The notes: a model not told the origin generated them from the letters alone. A DNA stretch of 64,000 bases from Corynebacterium minutissimum (GCF_000988205.1 NZ_LAYQ01000008.1:62001-126000); one strand, 5' to 3'. Shown: positions 54,723-63,293, counted from the first letter of the stretch. Numbers and translations are program-made.

Positions 54723-56015
54723 ATGGATAAGTGGTCGCCGCGCACATGGCACAGGAAAGCATCCCGCCCGGTCAGCCTGTGGATGATGGTCTTTCTTCTC
54801 GCGGGCGCAATCCATACCTTTATCCCGAATTACCGGTGGGTCCTCATCCACCTTTTCACGCTCGGCATCCTCAGCAACAGCATCGTGGTGTGGTCCCAGC
54901 ACCTCACCGAAAAATTCGTGCAGCTCAAAGTTCCGATGTCGGCCCGCCCTCGCCAGCTCGCGCGGATTTATCTGCAGAATGCCGGCGTTATCCTCACCCT
55001 CGTGGGCCAAATCCTCAGTGAATATTGGGGCCACCACTGGGTGCTCACACAGATAGGTGCCACACTTGTCGCGCTCGCCGTGGTCTGGCACGGCGTGGCC
55101 CTCTTTGCCTTATGGCGCCAAGCGGAATCCAAAAGATTCCGCCCTGTCGTTGCTGCGTACGTAGCCTCAGCCTTCTTTCTTGCCGTTGGTGCCACCCTTG
55201 GTGCCTTCCTCGCGACGCACCCCTCCCATCCGCGCCTGCTCATCGCGCACGTGGCCGCCAATATTGGTGGCTTCGTGGGGCTGGCGGCGGCCGGCTCACT
55301 CACCATCTTGTTCCCGTCCATCTGGCGCACCAAGGGAATCAATCCGCACATGGGCCTGAGCTTCACGCTGTTGGCGCTGGGCGTGGTGACCACCGTGATC
55401 GGCAGCGCGTGGAATGTACCGCAAGCGGGCCTCATCCTCTACTGCGTCGGCTGGGCGCTCAGCCTGCAGAGCTGGTTACTCAATGCCCTTAGCGTGTTCC
55501 GGGAACCACGCGGGCGCATCACCTTCCCGGCGCTTTCCGTGCTCTTTTCCTGCTTCTGGTTGCTCGGCGGCCTCGTGTACTACACCACCCAGCATTTCTT
55601 CTCCAGCGAGCCACAGATTCCCATGCTCGCGCTCGTCGTGGGGTTTGGTGCCCAACTGCTCATCGGCGTCATGGGCTATATGCTGCCGACCACGATGGGC
55701 GGCGGCCCTTCAGCGGTGCGGGCTGGCCTGCGCGAATATAACCGCTGGGGGCTGGGGCGCTCGGTCTTTATCAACGGCGGGCTTGCCCTCTGGCTGGCCA
55801 CCTCCAGTTCTCTCACCATGGTTGCCGCCTCGCTGCTCTGCCTCGGTTCCATGGCCGTCCTCCCCATCCTCACCGCCCGCGCGGTCAAGGCCCAGAAAGC
55901 CGTGCTTCTCAAGAAGGCCGAAGGCCCAGCCCCAACGAGCACAACGGACTGGGACCAGGTGTGGGTGGCGCTTGCGGTGCTCAGCATCCTCGGCGGACTC
56001 AGCCTCATCCTGTAG
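54723..56015 (+). CDS. NnrS-like multi-TM membrane protein (membrane half of a copper-oxidase type)
   Basis: 430 residues from the ATG at 54723 (MDKWSPRTWHRKASRPVSLW), with 11-12 TM helices. His residues sit in helices at VLIHLFTLGIL, VVWSQHLTEKF, VVWHGVALFALW and IAHVAANIGGF, the kind of pattern seen in NnrS heme-copper proteins and in the membrane half of actinobacterial multicopper-oxidase/nitrite-reductase fusions. Here the protein stops at SLIL with no oxidase domain, and the downstream sequence is a hairpin and an unrelated nuclease on the other strand. Twelve bases after the MFS stop. Confidence 0.72.
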   Translation: MDKWSPRTWHRKASRPVSLWMMVFLLAGAIHTFIPNYRWVLIHLFTLGILSNSIVVWSQHLTEKFVQLKVPMSARPRQLARIYLQNAGVILTLVGQILSEYWGHHWVLTQIGATLVALAVVWHGVALFALWRQAESKRFRPVVAAYVASAFFLAVGATLGAFLATHPSHPRLLIAHVAANIGGFVGLAAAGSLTILFPSIWRTKGINPHMGLSFTLLALGVVTTVIGSAWNVPQAGLILYCVGWALSLQSWLLNALSVFREPRGRITFPALSVLFSCFWLLGGLVYYTTQHFFSSEPQIPMLALVVGFGAQLLIGVMGYMLPTTMGGGPSAVRAGLREYNRWGLGRSVFINGGLALWLATSSSLTMVAASLLCLGSMAVLPILTARAVKAQKAVLLKKAEGPAPTSTTDWDQVWVALAVLSILGGLSLIL

Positions 56016-56115
56016 ATCCCCAGACCTCGATCCCGCAACCTCCTGGTGGGCGGTGGGGCGTCGGCAAGCGCTTGGCGACGCCCACCTGCAGGTTGCGGGT
56101 TTCAGGTCTGGGGAT
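56016..56115. repeat. 100-bp imperfect inverted repeat
   Basis: Outer arms ATCCCCAGACCT / AGGTCTGGGGAT are perfect; inner CCCGCAACCT / AGGTTGCGGG and GGGCGTCG / CGACGCCC also pair, so nearly the whole segment folds into one long stem with a few bulges. It begins at the stop codon of the NnrS-like gene and ends 25 bases before the convergent nuclease stop. Confidence 0.8.
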
Positions 56116-56140
56116 TTGCAAAACGGGAAGGCAGAAGAAG

Positions 56141-57577
56141 CTAGGGCTCGAGGGGAGGCACGCCCGGCGCGCCGGCGGACATCCACTCGCGGACCACGTG
56201 GGTAGCGCGCACATCGCCGGCGTTATAGCGCAGAATCTGCGCACGCGCGTCCGCGTCACCGGCGAGGGCGGCGCGGCGGGCGTTAACGGATTCTTCGCCG
56301 TCAAACTCTTCCGGCCATGCAAAGCCCGCGACCGGGGCCACGGTCTTCAGACCCAACCCCGCGGTGCCGGCGAAACTCCGCTTGACGTGGACAAACATAT
56401 CCACCCACTCCTCCGAGGAGATGAACTCTTCCACTTCCTGGAGGTTGGGTGCAGAAAAGCGCTGCGCGGACCTGCGCATCCAATGGTTCTCCCCGTGGGC
56501 GGAGTAGCAATACGCCGCAAAGGTCTTTCCTGCCGCATGTGCGTCAGCACGCACCCCCATGAGCCACTCCCAAAACTCGGCGAAATTCTCTGCTTCCGCC
56601 CGGCCGCCGAGCGGCTCCCACGTGGCAAAAGAGTGATACTCACCGTCCAGGAGTGCACCCCACAGGTAGGCGCCTTGATCCAGGTAGGCCTCCATATCGA
56701 CGTCGACTTCCACATCCGCGCGAGGAACGCTGACCTGCCCGCGGCGCAGCAGGGGAATACCTTCGCGCCAGGCGGCGGCGAGGGCGGAGGGGGCGCCGAG
56801 GGAGGCGTCGATAAGCCCTTGCACCGTTGTGATACCGCGCTCGCGGTAGGGGTTGGCGCGGTCGCCCGGCAGGAAGAGGGAAATGTCATCGCGGGCTTCC
56901 AGCTCTTCCCGGCACAAGGGCCAAAAGCGGCAGGAGGCGCACTCCTTGACACGGCGCGGGCCCGCGGGCAGCGGTTGCGCCAGTGCCTCATCGATGGCAA
57001 AACGCGAGGTATCCGTGACAAAAGCCTGGCTGCGGTCCTGCCCAATCGCCGCGCCCCTGCCAGAATTCAGCCCCACTTCTTCCAAGCCCCGGGCTGCCAG
57101 CGCCAAACGGTAGCCGTCGATGGCGTGATGCCGAATCTTGTACTTTGCCGGTAGCGGCTCACTCAACCCCAAGCGGTGGGTCGGCACGACGAGCGCGCGC
57201 GAGGCCTCATGCCGGCGCGCCACGCGGTGATCGGAAACGATAACGGGGCTGTACATATCGCCGTCCCGAACGAGGAGCTCCACGCGCACCATCCACTCTT
57301 CGGTGGAAAAGACGGCGTTGGTGATGTGCGTATACCCGCGAGCTAGGGCCTCGAGCGTGGCCAGGGCCCGCTCGAAGTCGCTACCCTCCAGGTCAATGCG
57401 GCGAAAACGGCCCGGCCCCTTGGCGGGAAGGCGGCTCAAGGCGGCATCGATAGCCGCCGCATGGCGTTCCGCGCGGGCCTGACTTACCGCGGTACGTGGG
57501 ATCTCGGGATGCGCGCGGCGCTGCACCAAGCGATAACGGCAGCCCACAAGATCCGTGGCGACGAGCACATCCTTCAC
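56141..57577 (-). CDS. TM0106-family RecB-like putative nuclease
   Basis: 478 residues. The middle part has PVIVSDHRVARRHEAS and the four-Cys-type cluster region around ECASCRFWPLCREEL, typical of Cas4/RecB-like iron-sulfur nucleases. The C-terminal half contains an RNase H-like 3'-5' exonuclease domain (VDVDMEAYLDQG, then YCYSAHGENHWM and AQILRYNAGDVRATHVVREWM), the YprB/RNase_H_2 arrangement. Role in DNA repair is inferred from family; no CRISPR or defence genes are close. Confidence 0.8.
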   Translation of the reverse strand: MKDVLVATDLVGCRYRLVQRRAHPEIPRTAVSQARAERHAAAIDAALSRLPAKGPGRFRRIDLEGSDFERALATLEALARGYTHITNAVFSTEEWMVRVELLVRDGDMYSPVIVSDHRVARRHEASRALVVPTHRLGLSEPLPAKYKIRHHAIDGYRLALAARGLEEVGLNSGRGAAIGQDRSQAFVTDTSRFAIDEALAQPLPAGPRRVKECASCRFWPLCREELEARDDISLFLPGDRANPYRERGITTVQGLIDASLGAPSALAAAWREGIPLLRRGQVSVPRADVEVDVDMEAYLDQGAYLWGALLDGEYHSFATWEPLGGRAEAENFAEFWEWLMGVRADAHAAGKTFAAYCYSAHGENHWMRRSAQRFSAPNLQEVEEFISSEEWVDMFVHVKRSFAGTAGLGLKTVAPVAGFAWPEEFDGEESVNARRAALAGDADARAQILRYNAGDVRATHVVREWMSAGAPGVPPLEP

Positions 57578-57652
57578 AGCAGGTGAGCTTAGTAGACCAC
57601 CTTGCTAGAGTTGTAGCGAGACCCTAAGGAAAAATAATTTAAGGACGTTTCA

Positions 57653-58285
57653 ATGGGCATTATGAAGAAGATCCGCAAGGCCCGCCGTGAGGCCCGCGCT
57701 GAGGTTAAGGCCGCCAAGACCCGTGTAAAGGCAGAGGTCAAGGCCGCTGATAAGGCCAAGCACCGTCAGCAAAAGCTGTTGGCTAAGCAGGAGAAGGCGC
57801 TTATCAAGTCCGAGGAAAAGGGCCTGAAGAATCGCCGCAAGCACGAATACAAAATGGCCAAGAAGGAACTCGAACGCATTAAAGAAGGCCGTTTAAATAA
57901 GAACAATGTCAAGCGTTATGCCGGCGCCCTGCGCACCGCCGCACCTCTTCTTTTGCCCCTGATTTACCGCGGCATCACCGTTGCCCAGCGCGAGGTTGAG
58001 AAGAAGCGTGCGCACAAGGCTGGCGTCAGCGCTGAACAGCTGGCCTCCTTCTCCGGCCACGGCGCACCGCTAAAGGCGCGCACCGCCGGCATCCGCAACT
58101 CCCTGAAGGACGCCCAGCTGCCCGCCGGCTTTAAGCGCGACGTCAAGGAGCGGCTCAACGAGCTCGATTCCGCAATCGACAATGCGGAATACATGACTGA
58201 GCAGCAGCGCCAGCGCGCACACCGCTCCATCTCCGGCGAGATTGATTCCCTCAACGATGAGATCCAGTCCAAGCTGGGCGCATAA
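57653..58285 (+). CDS. DUF6474 family protein
   Basis: 210 residues. The first 85 are extremely Lys/Ala/Glu-rich and coiled-coil-like (KARREARAEVKAAKTRVKAE). A short hydrophobic patch (ALRTAAPLLLPLIYRGITVAQ, about 85-105) may touch the membrane. The C-terminal helices contain KDAQLPAGFKRDVKERLNELDSAI. Family known only in Corynebacteriales; a chaperone-like or nucleoid/envelope-scaffold role is possible. Confidence 0.82.
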   Translation: MGIMKKIRKARREARAEVKAAKTRVKAEVKAADKAKHRQQKLLAKQEKALIKSEEKGLKNRRKHEYKMAKKELERIKEGRLNKNNVKRYAGALRTAAPLLLPLIYRGITVAQREVEKKRAHKAGVSAEQLASFSGHGAPLKARTAGIRNSLKDAQLPAGFKRDVKERLNELDSAIDNAEYMTEQQRQRAHRSISGEIDSLNDEIQSKLGA

Positions 58286-58309
58286 CCCTTCGCACCACAG
58301 CTTCCAGCC

Positions 58310-58376
58310 TTCGATCCCCACTTTTCCCGCCTCCTAACAAGGGCGAGAAAGCGGATCGGAGGCTTTTTCTTTCGGG
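58310..58376 (+). terminator. Terminator after the DUF6474 gene
   Basis: Imperfect long stem CGATCCCCACTTTTC / GAGAAAGCGGATCG, with inner GCCTCC / GGAGGC pairing and then TTTTTCTTTC. Confidence 0.65.
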
Positions 58377-58604
58377 TTTAAAATCAGCCTTTGTTACCGG
58401 CCAGAATATTGCTTCTCCTTGCGCCCCTTAACTGTGTCGCAGACGTGGTTTTGCTCTATAGTCAATAACAAGAGAAGGTTCTTTTAATGACTTTCTCTTT
58501 AAGCCGTTAAGTTACTTAAAGTTTAGGCTTCCGCTCTTGTGGTGAACGATGAAGGAAGCCCAAACACAGCGCGATCAGATTACAGACAGATCGAATGGAG
58601 AATC

Positions 58605-58922
58605 ATGGCACGCCGCGAAATCACCCAGTTTTTTGACGACATTGATAACAGCCCCCTCAGCGAGGAAGAACTGATTGTCATCCGCTTCAGCGTTGACGGT
58701 AAAGACTATCTCCTCGATGTTTCCCAGGAGAATGCCGATAAGTTCCACGCCGCAATGGAACCTTTTGTCAAGGCCGCCCGTCACCCGGTGAAGAAGGACA
58801 CCCGCCGCTACAAGCCGGCCGATGTCCGCGCCTGGGCCGCCCAGCACGGCTACCAGGTGGCCGAGCGCGGCAAGATCCCCAACGACGTCATCCTGGCCTA
58901 CCGCGACGCCAACAACCTCTAA
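58605..58922 (+). CDS. lsr2: Lsr2-type nucleoid-associated protein
   Basis: 105 residues from the ATG at 58605 (MARREITQFFDDID), with AATGGAGAATC upstream. The N-terminal oligomerisation domain is acidic (SPLSEEELIVIRFSVDGKDYLLDVS); the C-terminal DNA-binding domain is DVRAWAAQHGYQVAERGKIPNDVILAY. The AT-groove reader is RGK rather than the RGR of mycobacterial Lsr2. Corynebacterial relatives (CgpS) silence horizontally acquired A+T-rich DNA; the G+C-rich island in this window would largely escape that. The long A+T-rich leader at 58380-58600 suggests autoregulation. Confidence 0.9.
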   Translation: MARREITQFFDDIDNSPLSEEELIVIRFSVDGKDYLLDVSQENADKFHAAMEPFVKAARHPVKKDTRRYKPADVRAWAAQHGYQVAERGKIPNDVILAYRDANNL

Positions 58923-59557
58923 AGAACGCCCTGCTCGCGGGCGGCCGCCACGGCCGACGTGCGCGAGCGCACTCCTAATTTGTCGTAGATGTGGACGAGG
59001 TGGGACTTCACCGTCGCCTCCGAAAGCATCAGCTCCACACCGATCTCCCTGTTGGAGGATCCCGCCGCGACTAGCTTCAGTACTTCCAGCTCGCGCGGGG
59101 TAAGGGAGGTGCGCGGCGTGCGCACGCGGGTCATCAGCTTATCGGCCACTACCGGCGAAAGCGCCGAATCACCGTCGGCCGCCGAGCGCACCGCCGCGAG
59201 CAGCTCGACCGGCGGCGCATCCTTCAGCAAGTAGCCTACCGCTCCGGCCTCAATCGCCCCGAGAATGTCCGCGTCAGTGTCGTAATTGGTCACCACGAGC
59301 ACCTTGGGCGGGTTCTCCATGGAGTAGCGGATGGCGGCAGTCGCCTCCGCGCCGCCCATGACGCGGGTGCCTTCAATACCCGCTCCAAACCGCAGATCCA
59401 TGAGGAGGACGTCAATGCCACCTGCCTGCGCTGCGGAGACGGCGGCTTCGGCGGTCGCTACCTCACCCACCACCTCGATATCCTCAGCCCCCTCGAGCAC
59501 CGAGCGTAGACCTAGGCGTACGATCTCGTGGTCGTCGGCAAGCAAGACCCTAATCAC
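58919..59557 (-). CDS. NarL/LuxR-family response regulator
   Basis: 212 residues from the GTG at 59557 (VIRVLLADDHE), selected because AGGAGG lies 6 bases upstream; an ATG five codons earlier overlaps that site. Receiver domain: DDHE acidic pair, phosphoacceptor Asp in VLLMDLRFG, Thr/Lys in VVTNYDTD and YLLKDAPP. C-terminal LuxR helix-turn-helix LTPRELEVLKLVAAGSSNREIGVELMLSEATVKSHLVHIY. Its stop overlaps the convergent lsr2 stop. Partner kinase is the next gene. Confidence 0.93.
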   Translation of the reverse strand: MIRVLLADDHEIVRLGLRSVLEGAEDIEVVGEVATAEAAVSAAQAGGIDVLLMDLRFGAGIEGTRVMGGAEATAAIRYSMENPPKVLVVTNYDTDADILGAIEAGAVGYLLKDAPPVELLAAVRSAADGDSALSPVVADKLMTRVRTPRTSLTPRELEVLKLVAAGSSNREIGVELMLSEATVKSHLVHIYDKLGVRSRTSAVAAAREQGVL

Positions 59558-59593
59558 GGGCTTCCTCCTCATTGGTACGGTGTGGACAAATTC

Positions 59594-60766
59594 CTAATCT
59601 ACATCGTTATGTAAGGGCACACTAACTGAGACCGCCGTGCCGCTTCCTGGCGTGGATTCAATCACGACCTCTCCACCAAGTTCCTCGGCACGTCTGCGCA
59701 TCGCCGATAGACCAATATGCCCCAACCCCGCCGGCTTATTCTCCACTGCCTCGACATCAAAGCCGTCTCCATTGTCCACCACGTCCACGCGCACCTCATC
59801 CGGCGCATAGGTCACCGTCACCCGTGCCTTGCTGGCGTGGGCATGCTTGACGACGTTCCCCATCGCCCCCTGCGCAATCCGCAACAGTGCTGCTTCCACC
59901 TTCATGGGAAGTTGCTGGACATCGCCCTCAACGTCCACGGAAACATCAACCCCACCGGTTGCCGCGAAGTTATCCGCCATCCTGGTCATAGCTGACTCCA
60001 GGGAGGTTTCTGATAACGCCGCCGGCTGTAGTGCTGCGATCATGGCACGCGCCTCGTGGAGGTTATCCGCCGCGGTGCGCCGGGCGAGTTCAATGCGCTC
60101 CTGCGCCTTAGGGATATTCTCCTGGGCCAGGTCGCGGTCAGCGGCGTGCAGAAGCATCTGGATGGAGGACAGGCCCTGTGCCAGAGTGTCGTGGATTTCG
60201 TGGGCGATGCGCTGGCGCTCAGCGGTCATGCCGGCCGTGCGCTCGGACTCCACCAGCTGGGAACGGGTTTTCACCAACTCTTGGTTCATCCGGCTCAGCG
60301 CCCGGAAGGCATAGGTGATAGCGATCGTCACCAGGGCCGATACCGCTGGGCCCATGACGCCGCCGAAGGACAGCCCGCCCGGTACCTGCACCAGCACGGT
60401 CATCACCGTGGCCGCGATAACGCAGATGACGCCGGGGATCATCTCCAGTACGTAGAGGTACACAAAGTACAGGGAAAACACGAGGTAGATGGCCGCAGGC
60501 GCCACAGCCAAGTCAGCGAGCCACAACACCGTGAGGATGACTATCCAGCCATAACGCGCGATGCGCGGCAGCGTCTCCAAGTAGGCCGAGCCCCCGAAGT
60601 ACACCACGGCGAAAGAAACCAAGAGCAGCAGGTTGAGCACGCCCTGCCACAGAGGTAGGCGCACCGTGGTAAAAATCGCCACCACCAGCAGCGTCGCCGT
60701 CAGGACGTGGATACCGTTGCGCAGGGCATCCGATTCAACCGAGCGCTGGTCTAGTGTGGACGTCAT
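59594..60766 (-). CDS. NarL-type sensor histidine kinase
   Basis: 390 residues from the ATG at 60766 (MTSTLDQRSVES). Five or six TM helices (about 20-160) form the sensor; then a HisKA_3 dimerisation domain with the phospho-His in RQRIAHEIHDTLAQGL and an HATPase_c domain with GNVVKHAHASKARV, DNGDGFD and GLGHIGLSAMRRRAEELGG. The membrane sensor lacks a large external loop, so it probably senses a membrane or intramembrane signal. Upstream of the response-regulator gene on the same strand; start codon shares bases with the divergent lipoprotein start. Confidence 0.92.
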   Translation of the reverse strand: MTSTLDQRSVESDALRNGIHVLTATLLVVAIFTTVRLPLWQGVLNLLLLVSFAVVYFGGSAYLETLPRIARYGWIVILTVLWLADLAVAPAAIYLVFSLYFVYLYVLEMIPGVICVIAATVMTVLVQVPGGLSFGGVMGPAVSALVTIAITYAFRALSRMNQELVKTRSQLVESERTAGMTAERQRIAHEIHDTLAQGLSSIQMLLHAADRDLAQENIPKAQERIELARRTAADNLHEARAMIAALQPAALSETSLESAMTRMADNFAATGGVDVSVDVEGDVQQLPMKVEAALLRIAQGAMGNVVKHAHASKARVTVTYAPDEVRVDVVDNGDGFDVEAVENKPAGLGHIGLSAMRRRAEELGGEVVIESTPGSGTAVSVSVPLHNDVD

Positions 60767-61325
60767 GCGCCACAGCCTACTTCCCCCGCTTGCCGCCTGC
60801 CTGATCGGCATCGGCTTCGCCGCCGCGGGGTGCTCGGATGCAGACGACCCCACCCCCAGCACCCCGGCCGCAAGCCCTGCGACACCCACCGACGCAGGCG
60901 ATGGCCTGCCCATCGACGCCACGGCGGAGGTCAGCGACTGGGAAGACTGCCCCTATCTGGATACCCAATGGGTGGCCGATACGAACGGGCAGAGGATGAC
61001 CCGGTGGGGCGTCGACAAGCGCTTTGGCACCCCCGCCTGCGTGTTCTGGTCCTACCCCGAGGACCCACAAGCCACCGTCCTCATCCGCCAGATGCCCAGC
61101 GTGGAGGAAGCGCGCGCGGTCGTGGACTGGGCCGCCCCTGTCGAGGACACGGAGCTTGCCGAATTCGATGGCTGGTCGGGCGGGCGCGGCGTCTTTGAGG
61201 ATCACTCGGTCTTCGCCGTGCAGAAGGACAACCACGCCGTGGTGGTGTGGTCGAACCAGCTGCAAACGCTCAAGCCCCAGCTCATAGCGCAGGAAGCGAT
61301 CAACCGTTTAGGCCTAAGCATTTAA
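60765..61325 (+). CDS. DUF2020-type lipoprotein
   Basis: 186 residues. Signal peptide MRHSLLPPLAACLIGIGFAAAGC with a lipobox ending Cys-23, then an Asp/Pro/Thr-rich spacer and a compact domain (WEDCPYLDTQWVADTNGQRMTRWGVDKRF, then FWSYPEDPQATVLIRQMPS). Anchored to the outer face of the membrane. Its ATG overlaps the divergent kinase ATG in the tetranucleotide CATG, so the two messages are antisense at their 5' ends. Confidence 0.82.
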   Translation: MRHSLLPPLAACLIGIGFAAAGCSDADDPTPSTPAASPATPTDAGDGLPIDATAEVSDWEDCPYLDTQWVADTNGQRMTRWGVDKRFGTPACVFWSYPEDPQATVLIRQMPSVEEARAVVDWAAPVEDTELAEFDGWSGGRGVFEDHSVFAVQKDNHAVVVWSNQLQTLKPQLIAQEAINRLGLSI

Positions 61326-61329
61326 TGGT

Positions 61330-61482
61330 CTAAACGGCGACGTCGTTATAGGGCATCTGCGCTGCTACCCAGGGGAACACAACCTCCATGAGCAGGAAGA
61401 AGACCCCCACGGCAAGGGCCAGCGCCAGCACGGCTTTTACCGCGGTAGGGTCAGGCAACAAGTTCCACAGCGCGCGATACAT
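61330..61482 (-). CDS. 50-residue single-helix membrane protein
   Basis: MYRALWNLLPDPTAVKAV, then one hydrophobic helix (LALALAVGVFFLLMEVVF) and a short polar tail PWVAAQMPYNDVAV. The ATG at 61482 overlaps the sortase stop (TAATG), a strong sign of a real translated gene. Similar short proteins accompany class E sortases in actinobacteria, but the function is unknown. Confidence 0.75.
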   Translation of the reverse strand: MYRALWNLLPDPTAVKAVLALALAVGVFFLLMEVVFPWVAAQMPYNDVAV

Positions 61483-62246
61483 TAGTTCTCCTCCAAGACG
61501 GCGGGGCGGGTGTTGTCATCTGAGCCGGGCTTCTTAGCCTCCCGGTCGGTCTCCATGGCGTGCACGATCATGCGTTCCGCATTGGAGAACTGTGGATGGC
61601 ACGTCGTGAGTGTAAGCAAGGATTCGCTGGGCTCAACGCCCGCCGCCCCGGGAACAGGTTGGAGCACGCTCACATCGCCCGGCAACGTGATGTGGCGGCC
61701 TTGAATGGGCTGGTACTCCGGCTTGGCTTGCTGCTCTGGGCTGAAGCACTCCCCCGGGGAACCGTCGATAGGCAGCACGCGGTAGGTGATCCACTCCGTC
61801 GCAGTTTCGATGACGATGGCGTCGCAGGTGTGCAGGTTACCCAAGTCATTAAAGGGCGCGCCCTTGCCCACGCGGTGTCCGGCCACCGCAAAGTTGCCCG
61901 GCTCACCGGGCATCTGCGTGTCGGTGTAGCGCCCCGGTCCGCGCAGCAAATCATCCTCGTTGGTGCCTTCGAGGACCGCGAAGGCGAAGTCCGAGCCGAA
62001 GGCAGGGATATAGAGGCGTGCAAATGCCTCACCGAGCTGCGGGGCATGGCCAGCGCCGCGCGGATTGTGCCACTCCTCCTGTAGCGTCTCGTTGGCTTCG
62101 TCCTGTAGCTTGCCGGAGGCGATGTTGGTCCAGTAGGACTCGTAAAAAGCAAAGAGCAGCAGCAGCACGCCGGCCGTCAGCATCAGCTCACCGATGACGG
62201 AGCCGACGGTCGTTCGCGTGCGTGCGGTGGGGTGGGGCATACTCAC
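61482..62246 (-). CDS. Class E sortase
   Basis: 254 residues from the GTG at 62246, eight bases after GGGAGG; the ATG two codons on (MPHPTARTRTT) is an alternative. One N-terminal TM helix (about 20-40), then the sortase domain with the catalytic His in FAVAGHRVGKG, Cys in LLTLTTCHPQFSNAERMIV and Arg nearby in SNAERM. Housekeeping class E enzymes recognise LAXTG-like signals and attach proteins or assemble pili. Coupled to the 50-residue membrane protein. Confidence 0.88.
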   Translation of the reverse strand: MSMPHPTARTRTTVGSVIGELMLTAGVLLLLFAFYESYWTNIASGKLQDEANETLQEEWHNPRGAGHAPQLGEAFARLYIPAFGSDFAFAVLEGTNEDDLLRGPGRYTDTQMPGEPGNFAVAGHRVGKGAPFNDLGNLHTCDAIVIETATEWITYRVLPIDGSPGECFSPEQQAKPEYQPIQGRHITLPGDVSVLQPVPGAAGVEPSESLLTLTTCHPQFSNAERMIVHAMETDREAKKPGSDDNTRPAVLEEN

Positions 62247-62306
62247 TACCCTAGCCTCCCTGTAACGTGTAAGTGCCCCACCACCCTGCAGAAAGAGGAG
62301 TAGGCG

Positions 62307-63293
62307 ATGATCGAAATTTTCATGTATCCGGTCTCCGGAATCATGAAACTCTGGCACCTCCTGTTAGGTGCTTTCTTCTCCGGCTCCATGTCATGGATCC
62401 TCACCATCGTCTTCCTCGTGCTGACGGTCCGCGGGCTCATCGCACCGCTGAACTGGCTTTCCGTGAAGCAAGGCCGCATCGGAGCCCTCATGCGCCCAGA
62501 GATGACCGAGCTCAACGCGCAGCTCGCTCGGGCCGACACCGTCGATGAAGCCGTCGCCGTCCTTACGCAGCAGCGCGATCTCAAGAAGCGCTTTCAACAC
62601 AATCCATTAGTGGGTTGCTTCCCAGCCTTCCTCATCATTCCCGCCTTTATTGGCCTCTACCAGGTGGTGCTCCGGGTTTCTGGCTCCACGCATGAGCCGG
62701 TGGGGATGCTCACGCTAGACGACGTCTCCTCTTTCCGCGCTTCCACCGTCTTCGGCGTTCCCCTCACCAATTTCGCCCGCGAGCACCGTGACTTGGTCCT
62801 GCCAATGCTCATCGCGGCACTCGTGTTTACCTCCCTCAACACGCTCATTACGCTCTACCGCGGCTACCTCACCACGCTTTTCGACGAAAAGATCCCTCGC
62901 CGCTTGCTGTGGTTTATGGCCCTCATGGTGGTTCTTATCCCGTGGATGTTGTGGATGGTGGCCTGGCACGGCCCCATCCCCGTGACCATCATCTTCTACT
63001 GGGGTTGTTCCTACCTCTTCACCCTGCTACAGACGGGCGTGTACGAAATCATTCTGCGCAAGCGCTACCCGCTGCCGGAGGCCGTCCACGAGCAGCGCCG
63101 CGCCAGCATCCAGCGCTGGCGCACCAAGGAGAAGAAGCGGGAAAAGAAAGCGGCTAAGCAGCGGCTCAAAGAGGATCCGGGGCATAAAGAAGAGCTCGCC
63201 GCTAGCCGCAAGCGCCACTCGGAGATCGTGGCGGAGGCACGAAAAATTGTTAAATCGAATAGTCGGCAGGAGGAGCCGACAGAAGCCGAATAG
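62307..63293 (+). CDS. YidC/Oxa1-family membrane protein insertase
   Basis: 328 residues. Five TM helices with the 60KD_IMP signature: MSWILTIVFLVLTVRGLIAPLNW, then a charged cytoplasmic loop (MRPEMTELNAQLARADTVDEA), NPLVGCFPAFLIIPAFIGLYQVV and the last helices around PVTIIFYWGCSYLFTLLQTGVYEIILRKRYP. The C-terminal tail is long and very Lys/Glu/Arg-rich, suited to ribosome contact. The actinobacterial paralogue is shorter than E. coli YidC and lacks its large periplasmic domain. Divergent from the sortase. Confidence 0.87.
   Translation: MIEIFMYPVSGIMKLWHLLLGAFFSGSMSWILTIVFLVLTVRGLIAPLNWLSVKQGRIGALMRPEMTELNAQLARADTVDEAVAVLTQQRDLKKRFQHNPLVGCFPAFLIIPAFIGLYQVVLRVSGSTHEPVGMLTLDDVSSFRASTVFGVPLTNFAREHRDLVLPMLIAALVFTSLNTLITLYRGYLTTLFDEKIPRRLLWFMALMVVLIPWMLWMVAWHGPIPVTIIFYWGCSYLFTLLQTGVYEIILRKRYPLPEAVHEQRRASIQRWRTKEKKREKKAAKQRLKEDPGHKEELAASRKRHSEIVAEARKIVKSNSRQEEPTEAE

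Noticed and set aside
56141..57577. Part of a CRISPR-Cas or phage-defence system because of the RecB/Cas4-like part
   Set aside because: No repeats, no cas genes and no defence neighbours; the TM0106 layout is a common housekeeping-like family.
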